DNA of 6,383 nucleotides, taken from CAZWUK01 sp964636685. Lineage in GTDB: Bacteria > Bacillota > Clostridia > Christensenellales > CAG-138. The translations under genes were made by a program, and so were the position numbers. The notes below the pieces were generated by a model. That model searched no databases. It saw only the letters and a program-made list of their open reading frames with translations, and was not told where the DNA came from. Positions 1 through 6,078 of the stretch are shown here, in pieces (the first letter of the stretch is position 1; every line of letters starts with the position of its first letter). The DNA lies in the NCBI GenBank assembly GCA_964636685.1, contig CAZWUK010000097.1, positions 1-6,383 of the forward strand, in the 5' to 3' direction.

Positions 1-24
1 CTAGGCAAACGAAAGCGCGTTGTG

Positions 25-65
25 TAGAATAAAGCTTGGCGTTTTTTTGAGAAAACGCATACACT
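25..65 (+). promoter_or_regulatory. possible weak promoter region and hairpin before the transglutaminase-like gene
   Basis: Two weak promoter readings are possible. TAGAAT at 25-30 matches five of six -10 positions, but its -35 would fall at the window edge and is not recognisable. The other is TTGGCG at 36-41, 18 bases before TACACT at 60-65. A perfect 7-bp inverted repeat (GCGTTTT at 39-45, AAAACGC at 52-58, six-base loop) lies in the same stretch. It could be a leader hairpin or the remains of an upstream terminator, although no T-run follows it directly. The evidence is too thin to choose. Confidence 0.25.
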
Positions 66-87
66 ATGAGAAAAGGGAGGACGGCGG

Positions 88-1062
88 ATGCGCTCAAAAT
101 TGTTGATTGTCGGGATCATCGCAGCGGCATTGACCGGCTTTTTGCTGGGACTTCTCCCGGCGTTTTCACCTGCCGCGCCCCCGCAGAGCGCCAAACTGCC
201 GGAGACAACGCTTGCCCCCGAGGCGTACAGCTATGACCCCGCGGTGCTGCCGACCGACGCGCTGTACTATCTGGGCGACGATTATCAAAAATATTGCCAG
301 CTGATCGAGGCGGTGCGCTGGGCGCAGGAAACGCTTCCATTTGCTTCAAAAAGGCAGTACGAAAAGGTGCTGCTGGTGTTTTCACGGTTTTATTTGCCCA
401 TTTCGCTCTTGGACAATTCCAGCGGGAGCGCTGTGCTGCTGAACGAAGAAACGCTGGTCGGGACGATTGCGTATCAGAACGACCGTGACACGCAGATTCA
501 GCTGAACTATAACTTTGAGGTGATGATCGACCGGATCATCCGCGAAAATGTGACCGATCCCGCCGATAAGCTGGGCGCTGCCCTGGAGCTGTACCGCTAT
601 GTGGCAAGCAGCATCACCTACGTGGAGGATCATTCCATCAGCACCTACCAGTGCCTGCTGTCCGGGCAGGGGCTGTGCAAAAACTACTCCGAGCTGTATG
701 AGCTTTTGCTCAATCAGCTGGGCATCCCGTGCTATCCCGCCGTATCGGCAAGTCACGCGTGGCTGATGGTGCAGCTCGATGGCGAATGGTACCATATGGA
801 TCCCACGTTTGAAAACTCCGCGACCGGCGGCAAGGGCCTGCGCTATTTCGGAATGACGGACGCGGAGCGGCTCACCAGCGTGGACAGCTCCATCCTGTAT
901 ACGCCGTTTGCCTACTATCCCAATTCGCCGACCAGCCTGACCTGTGATTCCGTGCGCTTTCTTGCGCTGCACAACGACAGCTATGACAGCTTCACCATCG
1001 ACCGGGGCACGCGGGCAATCTGGCTCTACAAAGGCAAAAAGCAGACGGCGCAGATTCGATAG
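88..1062 (+). CDS. membrane-anchored transglutaminase-like (papain-fold) domain protein
   Basis: This 324-residue protein starts with a short basic stretch and a hydrophobic segment (about residues 5-24), which reads as a signal anchor or signal peptide without a lipobox. The rest is therefore probably outside the membrane. The C-terminal half carries a transglutaminase-like core. The nucleophile is Cys197 in GQGLCKNYSELY, followed by His223 in SASHAWLMV and Asp238 in WYHMDPTF, which is the normal order and spacing of the Cys-His-Asp triad. Residues about 140-190 form the helical lead-in typical of this fold. Bacterial members are mostly cysteine proteases or peptide-modifying enzymes of the cell surface; the substrate here is unknown. 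The ATG at 88 is chosen because GGGAGG (75-80) sits seven bases upstream. The gene has its own terminator 24 bases after the stop, so it is not co-transcribed with the next gene by default. The family is clear; the exact role is not. Confidence 0.85.
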   Translation: MRSKLLIVGIIAAALTGFLLGLLPAFSPAAPPQSAKLPETTLAPEAYSYDPAVLPTDALYYLGDDYQKYCQLIEAVRWAQETLPFASKRQYEKVLLVFSRFYLPISLLDNSSGSAVLLNEETLVGTIAYQNDRDTQIQLNYNFEVMIDRIIRENVTDPADKLGAALELYRYVASSITYVEDHSISTYQCLLSGQGLCKNYSELYELLLNQLGIPCYPAVSASHAWLMVQLDGEWYHMDPTFENSATGGKGLRYFGMTDAERLTSVDSSILYTPFAYYPNSPTSLTCDSVRFLALHNDSYDSFTIDRGTRAIWLYKGKKQTAQIR

Positions 1063-1085
1063 ACCCGGCATATTGCTGTTTATAG

Positions 1086-1118
1086 GCGACCGTTTGGCGT
1101 GAACGGTTGCTTTTTTTT
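1086..1118 (+). terminator. intrinsic terminator after the transglutaminase-like gene
   Basis: A 9-bp stem (GCGACCGTT at 1086-1094 with AACGGTTGC at 1102-1110, one G-U pair) closes a seven-base loop and is followed directly by eight T residues (1111-1118). It starts 24 bases after the TAG stop at 1060-1062. This is a standard Rho-independent terminator. Confidence 0.9.
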
Positions 1119-1159
1119 ACGGCGGATGGCGATGGAAACGTCGAATGTCGTACTTGGTT

Positions 1160-1195
1160 TTGCGGGATCGGTCGCGCTATGGTATAATGTTTCCA
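1160..1195 (+). promoter_or_regulatory. extended -10 promoter for the YhaM-like gene
   Basis: A perfect TATAAT at 1183-1188 is preceded by TG plus one base (1180-1182), which makes an extended -10 element. The -35 is poor: TTGCGG at 1160-1165 with a 17-base spacer matches only in its TTG. Extended -10 promoters often tolerate this. Transcription would start near 1195, about 25 bases before the ATG at 1219. Confidence 0.7.
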
Positions 1196-1218
1196 TTGAA
1201 CCGAAGGAGCTGATTTCA

Positions 1219-2175
1219 ATGGCACGCATGCGATTATTAAATACGATGGAAGGCGCGGTGTTTGAAGGCTACTGCATCATCAAGAGCGTCGCGGTCAAGG
1301 CAAACATCAAGGGCGCGGAATATCTCGACCTGGTGCTTGCCGATTGCGAGGGCGAGGGCGTCGCAAAATTTTGGGACTATAACAAGGAATTGAACGGTAC
1401 GTATGATACCGACGATATTATCAAGGTGCGCGGGAGCATCAATCTCTGGAAGGACACCGAGCAGCTCAAGATCGATAAGATCCGCCACGTGACGGAGACG
1501 GACGACGTGGATATGGCAAAGCTTTTGCCCTGCGCGCCGTTTGATCCGCAATGGCTGTATGACGAGCTGTACGGGCTGTGCGAAACCTTTCAGGACGACG
1601 ATCTTCGGCGGCTGGTGCAGTTTTTGCTGCGGGAAAACAAGGAGCAGCTGCTGTTTTATCCTGCGGCGGTGAAGCTGCACCACGCTACGCGCGGGGGCTT
1701 ATTGCACCATTCGTGGACGATTGTGCAGGCTGCCAAGGGGATTGCCGCCATCTATCCGCAGCTGGACGCGGAATTGATCTATGCGGGCGCGATGCTGCAC
1801 GACATCGGAAAATTGACGGAGCTGAGCACCGGCACGCTGGGGCTGGCGTCCTCTTACAGCACGCCGGGACAGCTGCTGGGACACATCAACATCGGCGTTA
1901 GCAAGGTGATGAGCGCGGCGGAGCTATTGGACATCCCCGAGGAGCTGACCACGCTCGTGTGCCACATGCTGCTCTCCCACCACGGACAGCCGGAATTTGG
2001 AAGCCCCAAATATCCCATGTTCCCGGAGGCGGAGGTGCTGTCTGAGCTGGATTTGCTCGATAGCCGCATGTACGAGATGTTCTCGGCGCTCGACGGTGTG
2101 CAGCAGGGCGCTTTTACCGAACGGCAGTGGGCGCTCGACAATCGCCAGCTTTACCGGCACGGGCACAACCGATAA
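1219..2175 (+). CDS. yhaM: YhaM-like 3'-5' exoribonuclease (OB-fold plus HD domain)
   Basis: The protein has 318 residues, close to the roughly 314 of Bacillus subtilis YhaM. Residues about 12-90 form an OB-type nucleic-acid-binding domain (VFEGYCIIKSVAVKANIKGAEYLDLVLAD reads as its first strands, with WKDTEQLKID later). Residues about 155-285 form a metal-dependent HD phosphohydrolase domain. The expected ligands are visible: His163-His164 in GGLLHHSW, His194-Asp195 in AMLHDIGK, His222 in LLGHI, His254-His255 in LLSHHG, and acidic residues in SELDLLD (about 276-281). Known members degrade RNA, and in vitro single-stranded DNA, from the 3' end in a Mn-dependent way in the cytoplasm and contribute to mRNA turnover. 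The ATG at 1219 is chosen because AAGGAG at 1204-1209 lies nine bases upstream and the promoter ends just before it. The frame stays open upstream to a GTG at 1099, but that codon lies in the loop of the preceding terminator. The family assignment is firm; the gene symbol is by similarity. Confidence 0.88.
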   Translation: MARMRLLNTMEGAVFEGYCIIKSVAVKANIKGAEYLDLVLADCEGEGVAKFWDYNKELNGTYDTDDIIKVRGSINLWKDTEQLKIDKIRHVTETDDVDMAKLLPCAPFDPQWLYDELYGLCETFQDDDLRRLVQFLLRENKEQLLFYPAAVKLHHATRGGLLHHSWTIVQAAKGIAAIYPQLDAELIYAGAMLHDIGKLTELSTGTLGLASSYSTPGQLLGHINIGVSKVMSAAELLDIPEELTTLVCHMLLSHHGQPEFGSPKYPMFPEAEVLSELDLLDSRMYEMFSALDGVQQGAFTERQWALDNRQLYRHGHNR

Positions 2176-2203
2176 TTTTTTGCATAGATATACATTGATT
2201 TTA

Positions 2204-2239
2204 TTGACGATGACAATTACCTGTGGTATTATCACGTTA
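2204..2239 (+). promoter_or_regulatory. strong promoter of the ABC exporter operon
   Basis: TTGACG at 2204-2209 and TATTAT at 2227-2232 are separated by exactly 17 bases, each matching consensus in five of six positions. TG at 2224-2225 adds an extended -10. Transcription would start near 2239, about 255 bases before the first exporter ATG, so a long untranslated leader is predicted. It lies 28 bases after the stop of the YhaM-like gene. No terminator is visible between that stop and the promoter. Confidence 0.8.
2223..2235. promoter_or_regulatory. candidate repressor operator over the -10 box
   Basis: GTGGTATTATCAC is a 13-base inverted repeat around a central T with one mismatched pair. 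It covers the whole -10 hexamer, so a bound dimeric repressor would block RNA polymerase. Directly after it, GTTAGCTTAC (2236-2245) is a second, shorter imperfect palindrome over the predicted start site. No regulator gene is in the window, so the binding protein is unknown. Part of the symmetry comes from the AT-rich -10 itself. Confidence 0.4.
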
Positions 2240-2263
2240 GCTTACGAAAGGAAGTAAAAAGGA

Positions 2264-2284
2264 GTGCTCATAAGGATTCGCTAA
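2264..2284 (+). CDS. possible six-codon leader peptide
   Basis: GTG at 2264 opens a six-codon frame (M-L-I-R-I-R) ending at TAA 2282-2284. AAAGGAAG at 2247-2254 gives a good Shine-Dalgarno match nine bases upstream, and the frame begins about 25 bases after the predicted transcription start. Ribosome-controlled attenuators use such short ORFs; bmrB upstream of B. subtilis bmrCD is a longer example of about 54 codons. The length is so short that chance is a serious alternative. The purine-rich run to 2264 could also serve another start. Confidence 0.25.
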   Translation: MLIRIR

Positions 2285-2316
2285 ATCACCATTTGGATCG
2301 CGCATAGAGGAGCAGG

Positions 2317-2339
2317 AGCGGAGTTTTCCGTTGTTTTTT
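2317..2339 (+). terminator. weak terminator-like hairpin in the exporter leader
   Basis: AGCGGA (2317-2322) pairs with TCCGTT (2327-2332) around a GTTT loop, giving 6 bp with one G-U pair. One G and then six T residues (2334-2339) follow. The stem is short, so it would more likely pause RNA polymerase than terminate it fully. Confidence 0.3.
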
Positions 2340-2410
2340 GTGCGCAGGTGAGCGGATCGGATTGTTGGGACTTCCTCAGCGGGTAAAGCACGCTTTGCTT
2401 GTTTTGAATG

Positions 2411-2446
2411 GAGTTGTGACGAATCGTTCGTTCACAACTCTTTTTT
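2411..2446 (+). terminator. intrinsic terminator inside the exporter leader (attenuator)
   Basis: GAGTTGTGA (2411-2419) pairs perfectly with TCACAACTC (2432-2440). Inside it, CGAA (2420-2423) pairs with TTCG (2427-2430) around a TCG triloop, with one bulged T at 2431. Six T residues (2441-2446) follow at once. It lies after the predicted promoter and 47 bases before the exporter ATG, on the coding strand. It would therefore stop most transcripts unless it is prevented from forming. The alternative, that it terminates the YhaM-like transcript, is possible but would not spare the exporter transcript from it. Confidence 0.85.
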
Positions 2447-2452
2447 CATCTG

Positions 2453-2473
2453 TGCGGCAGTTCTTTTGCCGCA
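2453..2473 (+). promoter_or_regulatory. hairpin just before the exporter ribosome site
   Basis: TGCGGCA (2453-2459) and TGCCGCA (2467-2473) form a perfect 7-bp GC-rich stem with a seven-base loop. It ends seven bases before GGGGAAGAAG (2480-2489), the purine-rich region serving the ATG at 2494. It could influence translation or protect the 5' end of the read-through mRNA. It has no T-run of its own. Confidence 0.4.
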
Positions 2474-2493
2474 ACATACGGGGAAGAAGCATT

Positions 2494-4212
2494 ATGAAAA
2501 AAATACTGATATATCTCAAGCCCTATCGCATGCAGCTGCTGCTTGTTGCGCTGTTGTATGTGGCGGCAACCTTTTGCAGCCTGTTCATGCCGTATATTAT
2601 GAGCGACATCGTGGACGAGGGCATCCGCGGCGGCGACATGCCGTATATTTTGCGCATGGGCGGCTGGATGCTGCTGCTGTCGGTTGCGGCACTGGGCTGC
2701 GGGCTGGCGACGACCAAGATCAATGCGCATGTTTCGGCGGGGGTTTCCAACCACCTGCAAAAGGCGGTATTCCAAAAGATCAACAGTCTGACGTTTGAAG
2801 AATATGCGCGGATCGGCACGTCGAGCTTTTTAACGCGCTCGACCGAGGATGTGTTTACCTTGCAGGACGCGGCAAACGGCTTTGTCTATGCGCTTGTGAC
2901 CGTGCCGATCTTGTTCATTGGCGGCGCGGTGCTGGCGTTTTCTGCCGACTGGATTTTGGCGCTGGTGCTGGTGATTCTCGCGCCCGCGGTGCTTTTGATC
3001 GTGTATCTCGTCACGCGGCGCATGGGAAAGCTGTGGGACAACGCCGACAAATTCATCGATCTGCAAAACAAGATCGTCCGCGAACGCTTGAGCGGTATCC
3101 GCGTCATTCGCGCCTTTGACAAGGAAGCGCACGAGCACGACCGCGCTGCCGACGCCACCAATCAGATGGCGGACAACATCATCAAGGCAAACGTGCTCAC
3201 CGGCACGATCAATCCGCTGTCGCTGATGCTGCTAAACCTTGCCACCGTCGCAATGGTATACATCGGCGCGGTGCGCATCCAGTCCGAGGCGTTTTTGAAG
3301 GCGGGCGACGTGATCGCGACCATCCAGTATGTGGCGCTCATCATGAATGGGCTTTTGGTGCTGAGCTGGACGTTTGCGTTTTTGCCGCACATCAAGGTGT
3401 GCGTGCGTCGTGTGAGCGAGGTGCTCAGCATGGAAGGACTCGCGGGCGGCAGCGCCAGCGGCGAGAAGCTTTCCGGCGACGTGGTGCTTTCGGACGTGAC
3501 CTTCTACTATGAGGGCGCGGAGACGCCGGCGCTGAAAAACATCAATCTTGCGGCAAAAGAGGGGGAGATCGTCTCCGTCATCGGCGGCACGGGCAGCGGC
3601 AAAACCACGCTGGCAAAGCTCCTTTTGGACTTTTACGCGCCGTCGTCCGGCGAGATCCATCTGGGCGGACGCGCTTATTCTACGCTGAACCGCGAGACGG
3701 TGCGGGATAATCTTGCCGTCGCGCTCCAAAAGAGCATGATCTTTGAGGGCACGATTGCCGAGAACATCCGCATGGGCGACAAGGACGCAACGCCGGAGGA
3801 ACTGGACGCGGTCACGGAGATTGCGCAGATTGCCGACTTTATCGCGTCCCATCCGGAAGGGTACGATTACAAGCTGTCCCAGTCCGGCGCGAATATCAGC
3901 GGCGGACAAAAGCAGCGCATCAATATCGCAAGAACCATCATCAAGGACGCGGCGGTCTATGTGTTTGACGACAGCTTCTCGGCGCTGGACTATCTCACAG
4001 AGAGCAAGCTGCGCCGTGCGTTGAACGTGCGCCTCAATGGAAAAACGCAGATCATCATCACGCAGCGGGTTGCCACCGCCATGCGCGGCGACCGGATCTA
4101 CGTGCTGGATAAGGGCGAGGTGGCAGGCAGCGGAACGCACGAAGAACTGCTGGAGAGCTGCTCCATTTACCGGGAGATTTACGATTCCCAGCTGGGAGGG
4201 AACAAGCAGTGA
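2494..4212 (+). CDS. heterodimeric ABC multidrug exporter, subunit with degenerate ATP site (BmrC/TM287-like)
   Basis: This is a 572-residue half-transporter with six membrane segments (about 15-40, 52-75, 128-150, 152-174, 236-260, 275-300) followed by a nucleotide-binding domain from about residue 328. Walker A is GGTGSGKTT (364-372), the Q-loop is Gln412, the signature is ISGGQ (468-472) and the D-loop is SALD (496-499). Walker B is VYVFD, ending at Asp492. The next residue, normally the catalytic Glu, is Asp493, and the switch His is replaced by Gln524 (IITQR). The same pair of changes is known in TM287 of the TM287/288 exporter. This subunit is therefore expected to supply the non-hydrolysing site of a heterodimer that expels drugs or lipids across the cell membrane. 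ATG 2494 is chosen because the protein begins MKKILIYLKPY, as in relatives. The open frame upstream to 2338 runs through the attenuator hairpin. The stop overlaps the next start by four bases. The transported substrate cannot be read from sequence. Confidence 0.92.
   Translation: MKKILIYLKPYRMQLLLVALLYVAATFCSLFMPYIMSDIVDEGIRGGDMPYILRMGGWMLLLSVAALGCGLATTKINAHVSAGVSNHLQKAVFQKINSLTFEEYARIGTSSFLTRSTEDVFTLQDAANGFVYALVTVPILFIGGAVLAFSADWILALVLVILAPAVLLIVYLVTRRMGKLWDNADKFIDLQNKIVRERLSGIRVIRAFDKEAHEHDRAADATNQMADNIIKANVLTGTINPLSLMLLNLATVAMVYIGAVRIQSEAFLKAGDVIATIQYVALIMNGLLVLSWTFAFLPHIKVCVRRVSEVLSMEGLAGGSASGEKLSGDVVLSDVTFYYEGAETPALKNINLAAKEGEIVSVIGGTGSGKTTLAKLLLDFYAPSSGEIHLGGRAYSTLNRETVRDNLAVALQKSMIFEGTIAENIRMGDKDATPEELDAVTEIAQIADFIASHPEGYDYKLSQSGANISGGQKQRINIARTIIKDAAVYVFDDSFSALDYLTESKLRRALNVRLNGKTQIIITQRVATAMRGDRIYVLDKGEVAGSGTHEELLESCSIYREIYDSQLGGNKQ
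4194..4208 (+). promoter_or_regulatory. ribosome site deciding a GTG start for the second exporter subunit
   Basis: GGGAGGG at 4194-4200 stands eight bases before GTG 4209, inside the end of the upstream gene. The in-frame ATG at 4221 would place this site 20 bases away and has only AGGAA directly against it. GTG 4209 is therefore preferred. The GTGA overlap with the upstream stop suggests translational coupling, which suits equal production of two partner subunits. Confidence 0.7.
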
Positions 4213-5987
4213 AACAGGAAATGAAAGACTCTTACAAAAAGAGCTGGAAAACATTAAAGCGCATTGTGGGCGAAACCAGGAGCATTGCCGGATGGCTGGT
4301 GCTCGCGGCGGTAATCAGCCTCATCTCCGTGGCGCTGGTGCTGATCGGGCCGGAGCTCTTGGGCGATTTGACCAACACGATCTATGCCTATTGGGCGGAT
4401 GCAACAGAGATGGATATGCGCGCCTTTGCCCAAAAAAGCTGGGTGCTTGCCGGGGTCTATCTGCTGGCGGGCATTTGCAGCCTTGGGACGATGCTGGTGA
4501 TGAACAACGTCGTTTCGCGGCACTTCACGTGCCGTCTGCGCATCCGCATCAGCGAAAAGATTGCGCATCTGCCGGTGAAATTTGTGGACAGCACGCCAAA
4601 CGGCGAGGTGATCTCGCACATGACCAACGACGTGTCCATGCTCGGCATAACGGTGCATAACTTTTTTGACATCATCATCTCCGGCGTATTGAAGCTGATC
4701 GGTATCACCATCATCATCTTCACGCTCCAGCCGCTTATGGCGGCGGCGGTGGTGGTGTTTGTGCCCTTGTCGCTTGTGCTGTCTGCGATGATCGCCCAAA
4801 GAAGCGAGAAGCACTTTACCGACTATCGCAAGACAAACGGCAAGATCTATGCCTTGAACGAGGAGGATTTCACCGGCTTTGACACGGTGAAGGCGTTCAA
4901 TCTGGAGGAGCGGCAAAAGCGCGAGCATGAAAAGCTCTGCGACGAAGGACGCAAGGAGTCCGAGAAGGGCTATATGCTCTCCGGGATCGTGCAGCCCATC
5001 ATGGCGATGACCAATAACCTTGCCTACATCGCCATCTGTCTCGTCGGCGGGTACTTTGCCGTCAACGGCAAGCTGGACGTGGGCGGCGTGGTGGCGTTTA
5101 TCCTCTATGCCAAGCTTTTTGCAGGCCCGTTGGAAAGCATTGCAAACGGTCTGTCCATGATGCAAAACACGCTGGCTTCCGCCGGGCGCGTCTATGAGCT
5201 GCTGGATCGAGAGGAGATGACAGAGCCGGACGCGCACCCCATGCCGGCGGGTACGGGAAACGTCAAGTTCGAGCACGTAGACTTTGCCTATGACCCGGCG
5301 CACCCGTTGATCGAGGATCTCAATATCGACGTGCACGCAGGGCAAAAGGTTGCCATCGTCGGCCCGACCGGCGGCGGAAAGACCACCATCGTGAACCTGT
5401 TGATGCGCTTTTACGATGTGGACAGCGGACGTATCCTGATTGACGGCGTGGACACAAAGACCATGGACAGGAGCGATCTAAGGTCGCTGTTTTCGATGGT
5501 ATTGCAGGATACCTGGCTGTTTTCCGGCACGATCTATGAAAACATCGCCTACGGCAAGGCGGACGCAACGCGACAAGAGGTTCTCGAGGCAGCGCGGCGG
5601 GCGCACATCGACTTTTTCATCGATACGCTGCCGGAGGGCTATGACACGGTTATCAATGAGGAATCGACCAATGTTTCCGGCGGACAAAAGCAGCTTTTGA
5701 CCATCGCGCGCGCGTATCTTGCCAACCGCAAGATCCTCATTCTGGACGAAGCCACGAGCAACGTCGATACCCGCACGGAGATCCTGATCCAGAATACCAT
5801 GGACGCCCTCATGCAGGAGAGAACGAGCTTTGTCATCGCGCACCGGCTGTCTACCATCGTGGACGCCGACGTGATACTGGTCGTCAACAACGGCAGGATC
5901 GTAGAGCAGGGCTCGCACCGTGAGCTTTTGCAAAAGAACGGCTTCTATGCCGAGATTTACAACAGCCAGTATGACCTATTGCGCTAA
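4209..5987 (+). CDS. heterodimeric ABC multidrug exporter, catalytically complete subunit (BmrD/TM288-like)
   Basis: This 592-residue half-transporter is the partner of the preceding gene. Six membrane segments are visible (about 28-52, 78-100, 152-172, 174-197, 258-283, 288-306), then a nucleotide-binding domain from about residue 350. Motifs are complete: Walker A GPTGGGKTT (385-393), Q-loop Gln433, signature VSGGQ (489-493), Walker B ILILD ending at Asp513 with catalytic Glu514, D-loop SNVD (517-520) and switch His545 (IAHRLST). It should provide the hydrolysing site of the dimer, as TM288 and BmrD do. The N-terminus has about 25 extra charged residues before the first membrane segment. 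The segment LDEATSNVD followed by TRTE is typical of the TM288 side of the family. It shares the transcript and overlaps the upstream stop by four bases, and ends before a bidirectional terminator. Function as an exporter is well supported; drug specificity is inference. Confidence 0.93.
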   Translation: MKQEMKDSYKKSWKTLKRIVGETRSIAGWLVLAAVISLISVALVLIGPELLGDLTNTIYAYWADATEMDMRAFAQKSWVLAGVYLLAGICSLGTMLVMNNVVSRHFTCRLRIRISEKIAHLPVKFVDSTPNGEVISHMTNDVSMLGITVHNFFDIIISGVLKLIGITIIIFTLQPLMAAAVVVFVPLSLVLSAMIAQRSEKHFTDYRKTNGKIYALNEEDFTGFDTVKAFNLEERQKREHEKLCDEGRKESEKGYMLSGIVQPIMAMTNNLAYIAICLVGGYFAVNGKLDVGGVVAFILYAKLFAGPLESIANGLSMMQNTLASAGRVYELLDREEMTEPDAHPMPAGTGNVKFEHVDFAYDPAHPLIEDLNIDVHAGQKVAIVGPTGGGKTTIVNLLMRFYDVDSGRILIDGVDTKTMDRSDLRSLFSMVLQDTWLFSGTIYENIAYGKADATRQEVLEAARRAHIDFFIDTLPEGYDTVINEESTNVSGGQKQLLTIARAYLANRKILILDEATSNVDTRTEILIQNTMDALMQERTSFVIAHRLSTIVDADVILVVNNGRIVEQGSHRELLQKNGFYAEIYNSQYDLLR

Positions 5988-6013
5988 GCCGTTATAAAAA
6001 CACAGCGACCGAA

Positions 6014-6050
6014 CAAAAAAACGCCCGTCGGGCTTTCCGGCGGGCATTTT
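6014..6050. terminator. bidirectional terminator between the exporter operon and the convergent gene
   Basis: GCCCGTCGG (6023-6031) pairs with CCGGCGGGC (6037-6045) in a 9-bp stem with one G-U pair and a five-base loop. On the plus strand it is followed by ATTTT (6046-6050), a short U-run. On the minus strand seven A residues (6015-6021) plus one intervening C give GTTTTTTT, a stronger U-tract. It ends the exporter mRNA 35 bases after the stop and the minus-strand gene about 34 bases after its stop. Confidence 0.85.
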
Positions 6051-6078
6051 ACTTGCGCGGATGCAGCATAAAAACAAA

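Larger units (their letters stand above)
2239..2493 (+). ncRNA. structured 5' leader of the exporter mRNA, candidate conditional attenuator
   Basis: This stretch lies between the predicted transcription start and the exporter ATG and has no convincing protein gene. Possible hairpins in order are: CTAAAT/ATTTGG (2281-2286 with 2291-2296); AGCGGA/TCCGTT (2317-2322 with 2327-2332), followed by a T-rich run at 2334-2339; an 11-bp wobble-rich stem (2378-2388 with 2393-2403); the strong terminator hairpin at 2411-2440; and a 7-bp stem (2453-2459 with 2467-2473) just before the ribosome site. A minimal leader ORF lies near its 5' end. A promoter, a long leader, then a terminator ahead of the coding region is the layout of attenuation or riboswitch control. 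I do not recognise it as a named riboswitch class, and no clear anti-terminator pairing was found by eye. Confidence 0.6.

Noticed and set aside
1099..1218. N-terminal extension of the YhaM-like gene from GTG 1099
   Set aside because: The codon lies in the loop of the preceding terminator and the extension spans the promoter; ATG 1219 has a good ribosome site and gives the family length.
2210..2257. 15-codon ORF (ATG 2210, ending AYERK) as a leader peptide
   Set aside because: Its start codon lies in the spacer between -35 and -10, upstream of the predicted transcript start, so it could only be translated from a read-through mRNA; no ribosome site is seen.
2348..2386. 12-codon GTG-started ORF in the exporter leader
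   Set aside because: No Shine-Dalgarno sequence is present at the proper distance; chance is likely.
2338..2493. N-terminal extension of the first exporter gene, 52 codons from a TTG
   Set aside because: It reads through the attenuator hairpin and T-run, has no ribosome site, and precedes a normal exporter N-terminus at ATG 2494.
3232..4254. Long minus-strand open frame opposite the first exporter gene
   Set aside because: It is antisense to a clear ABC domain; its composition (His- and Arg-rich, no motifs) is that of a shadow of a GC-rich gene.
4254..5345. Long minus-strand open frame opposite the second exporter gene
   Set aside because: It is rich in His, Arg and Gln without any recognisable domain, and lies opposite conserved transporter sequence; no ribosome site or promoter is seen.
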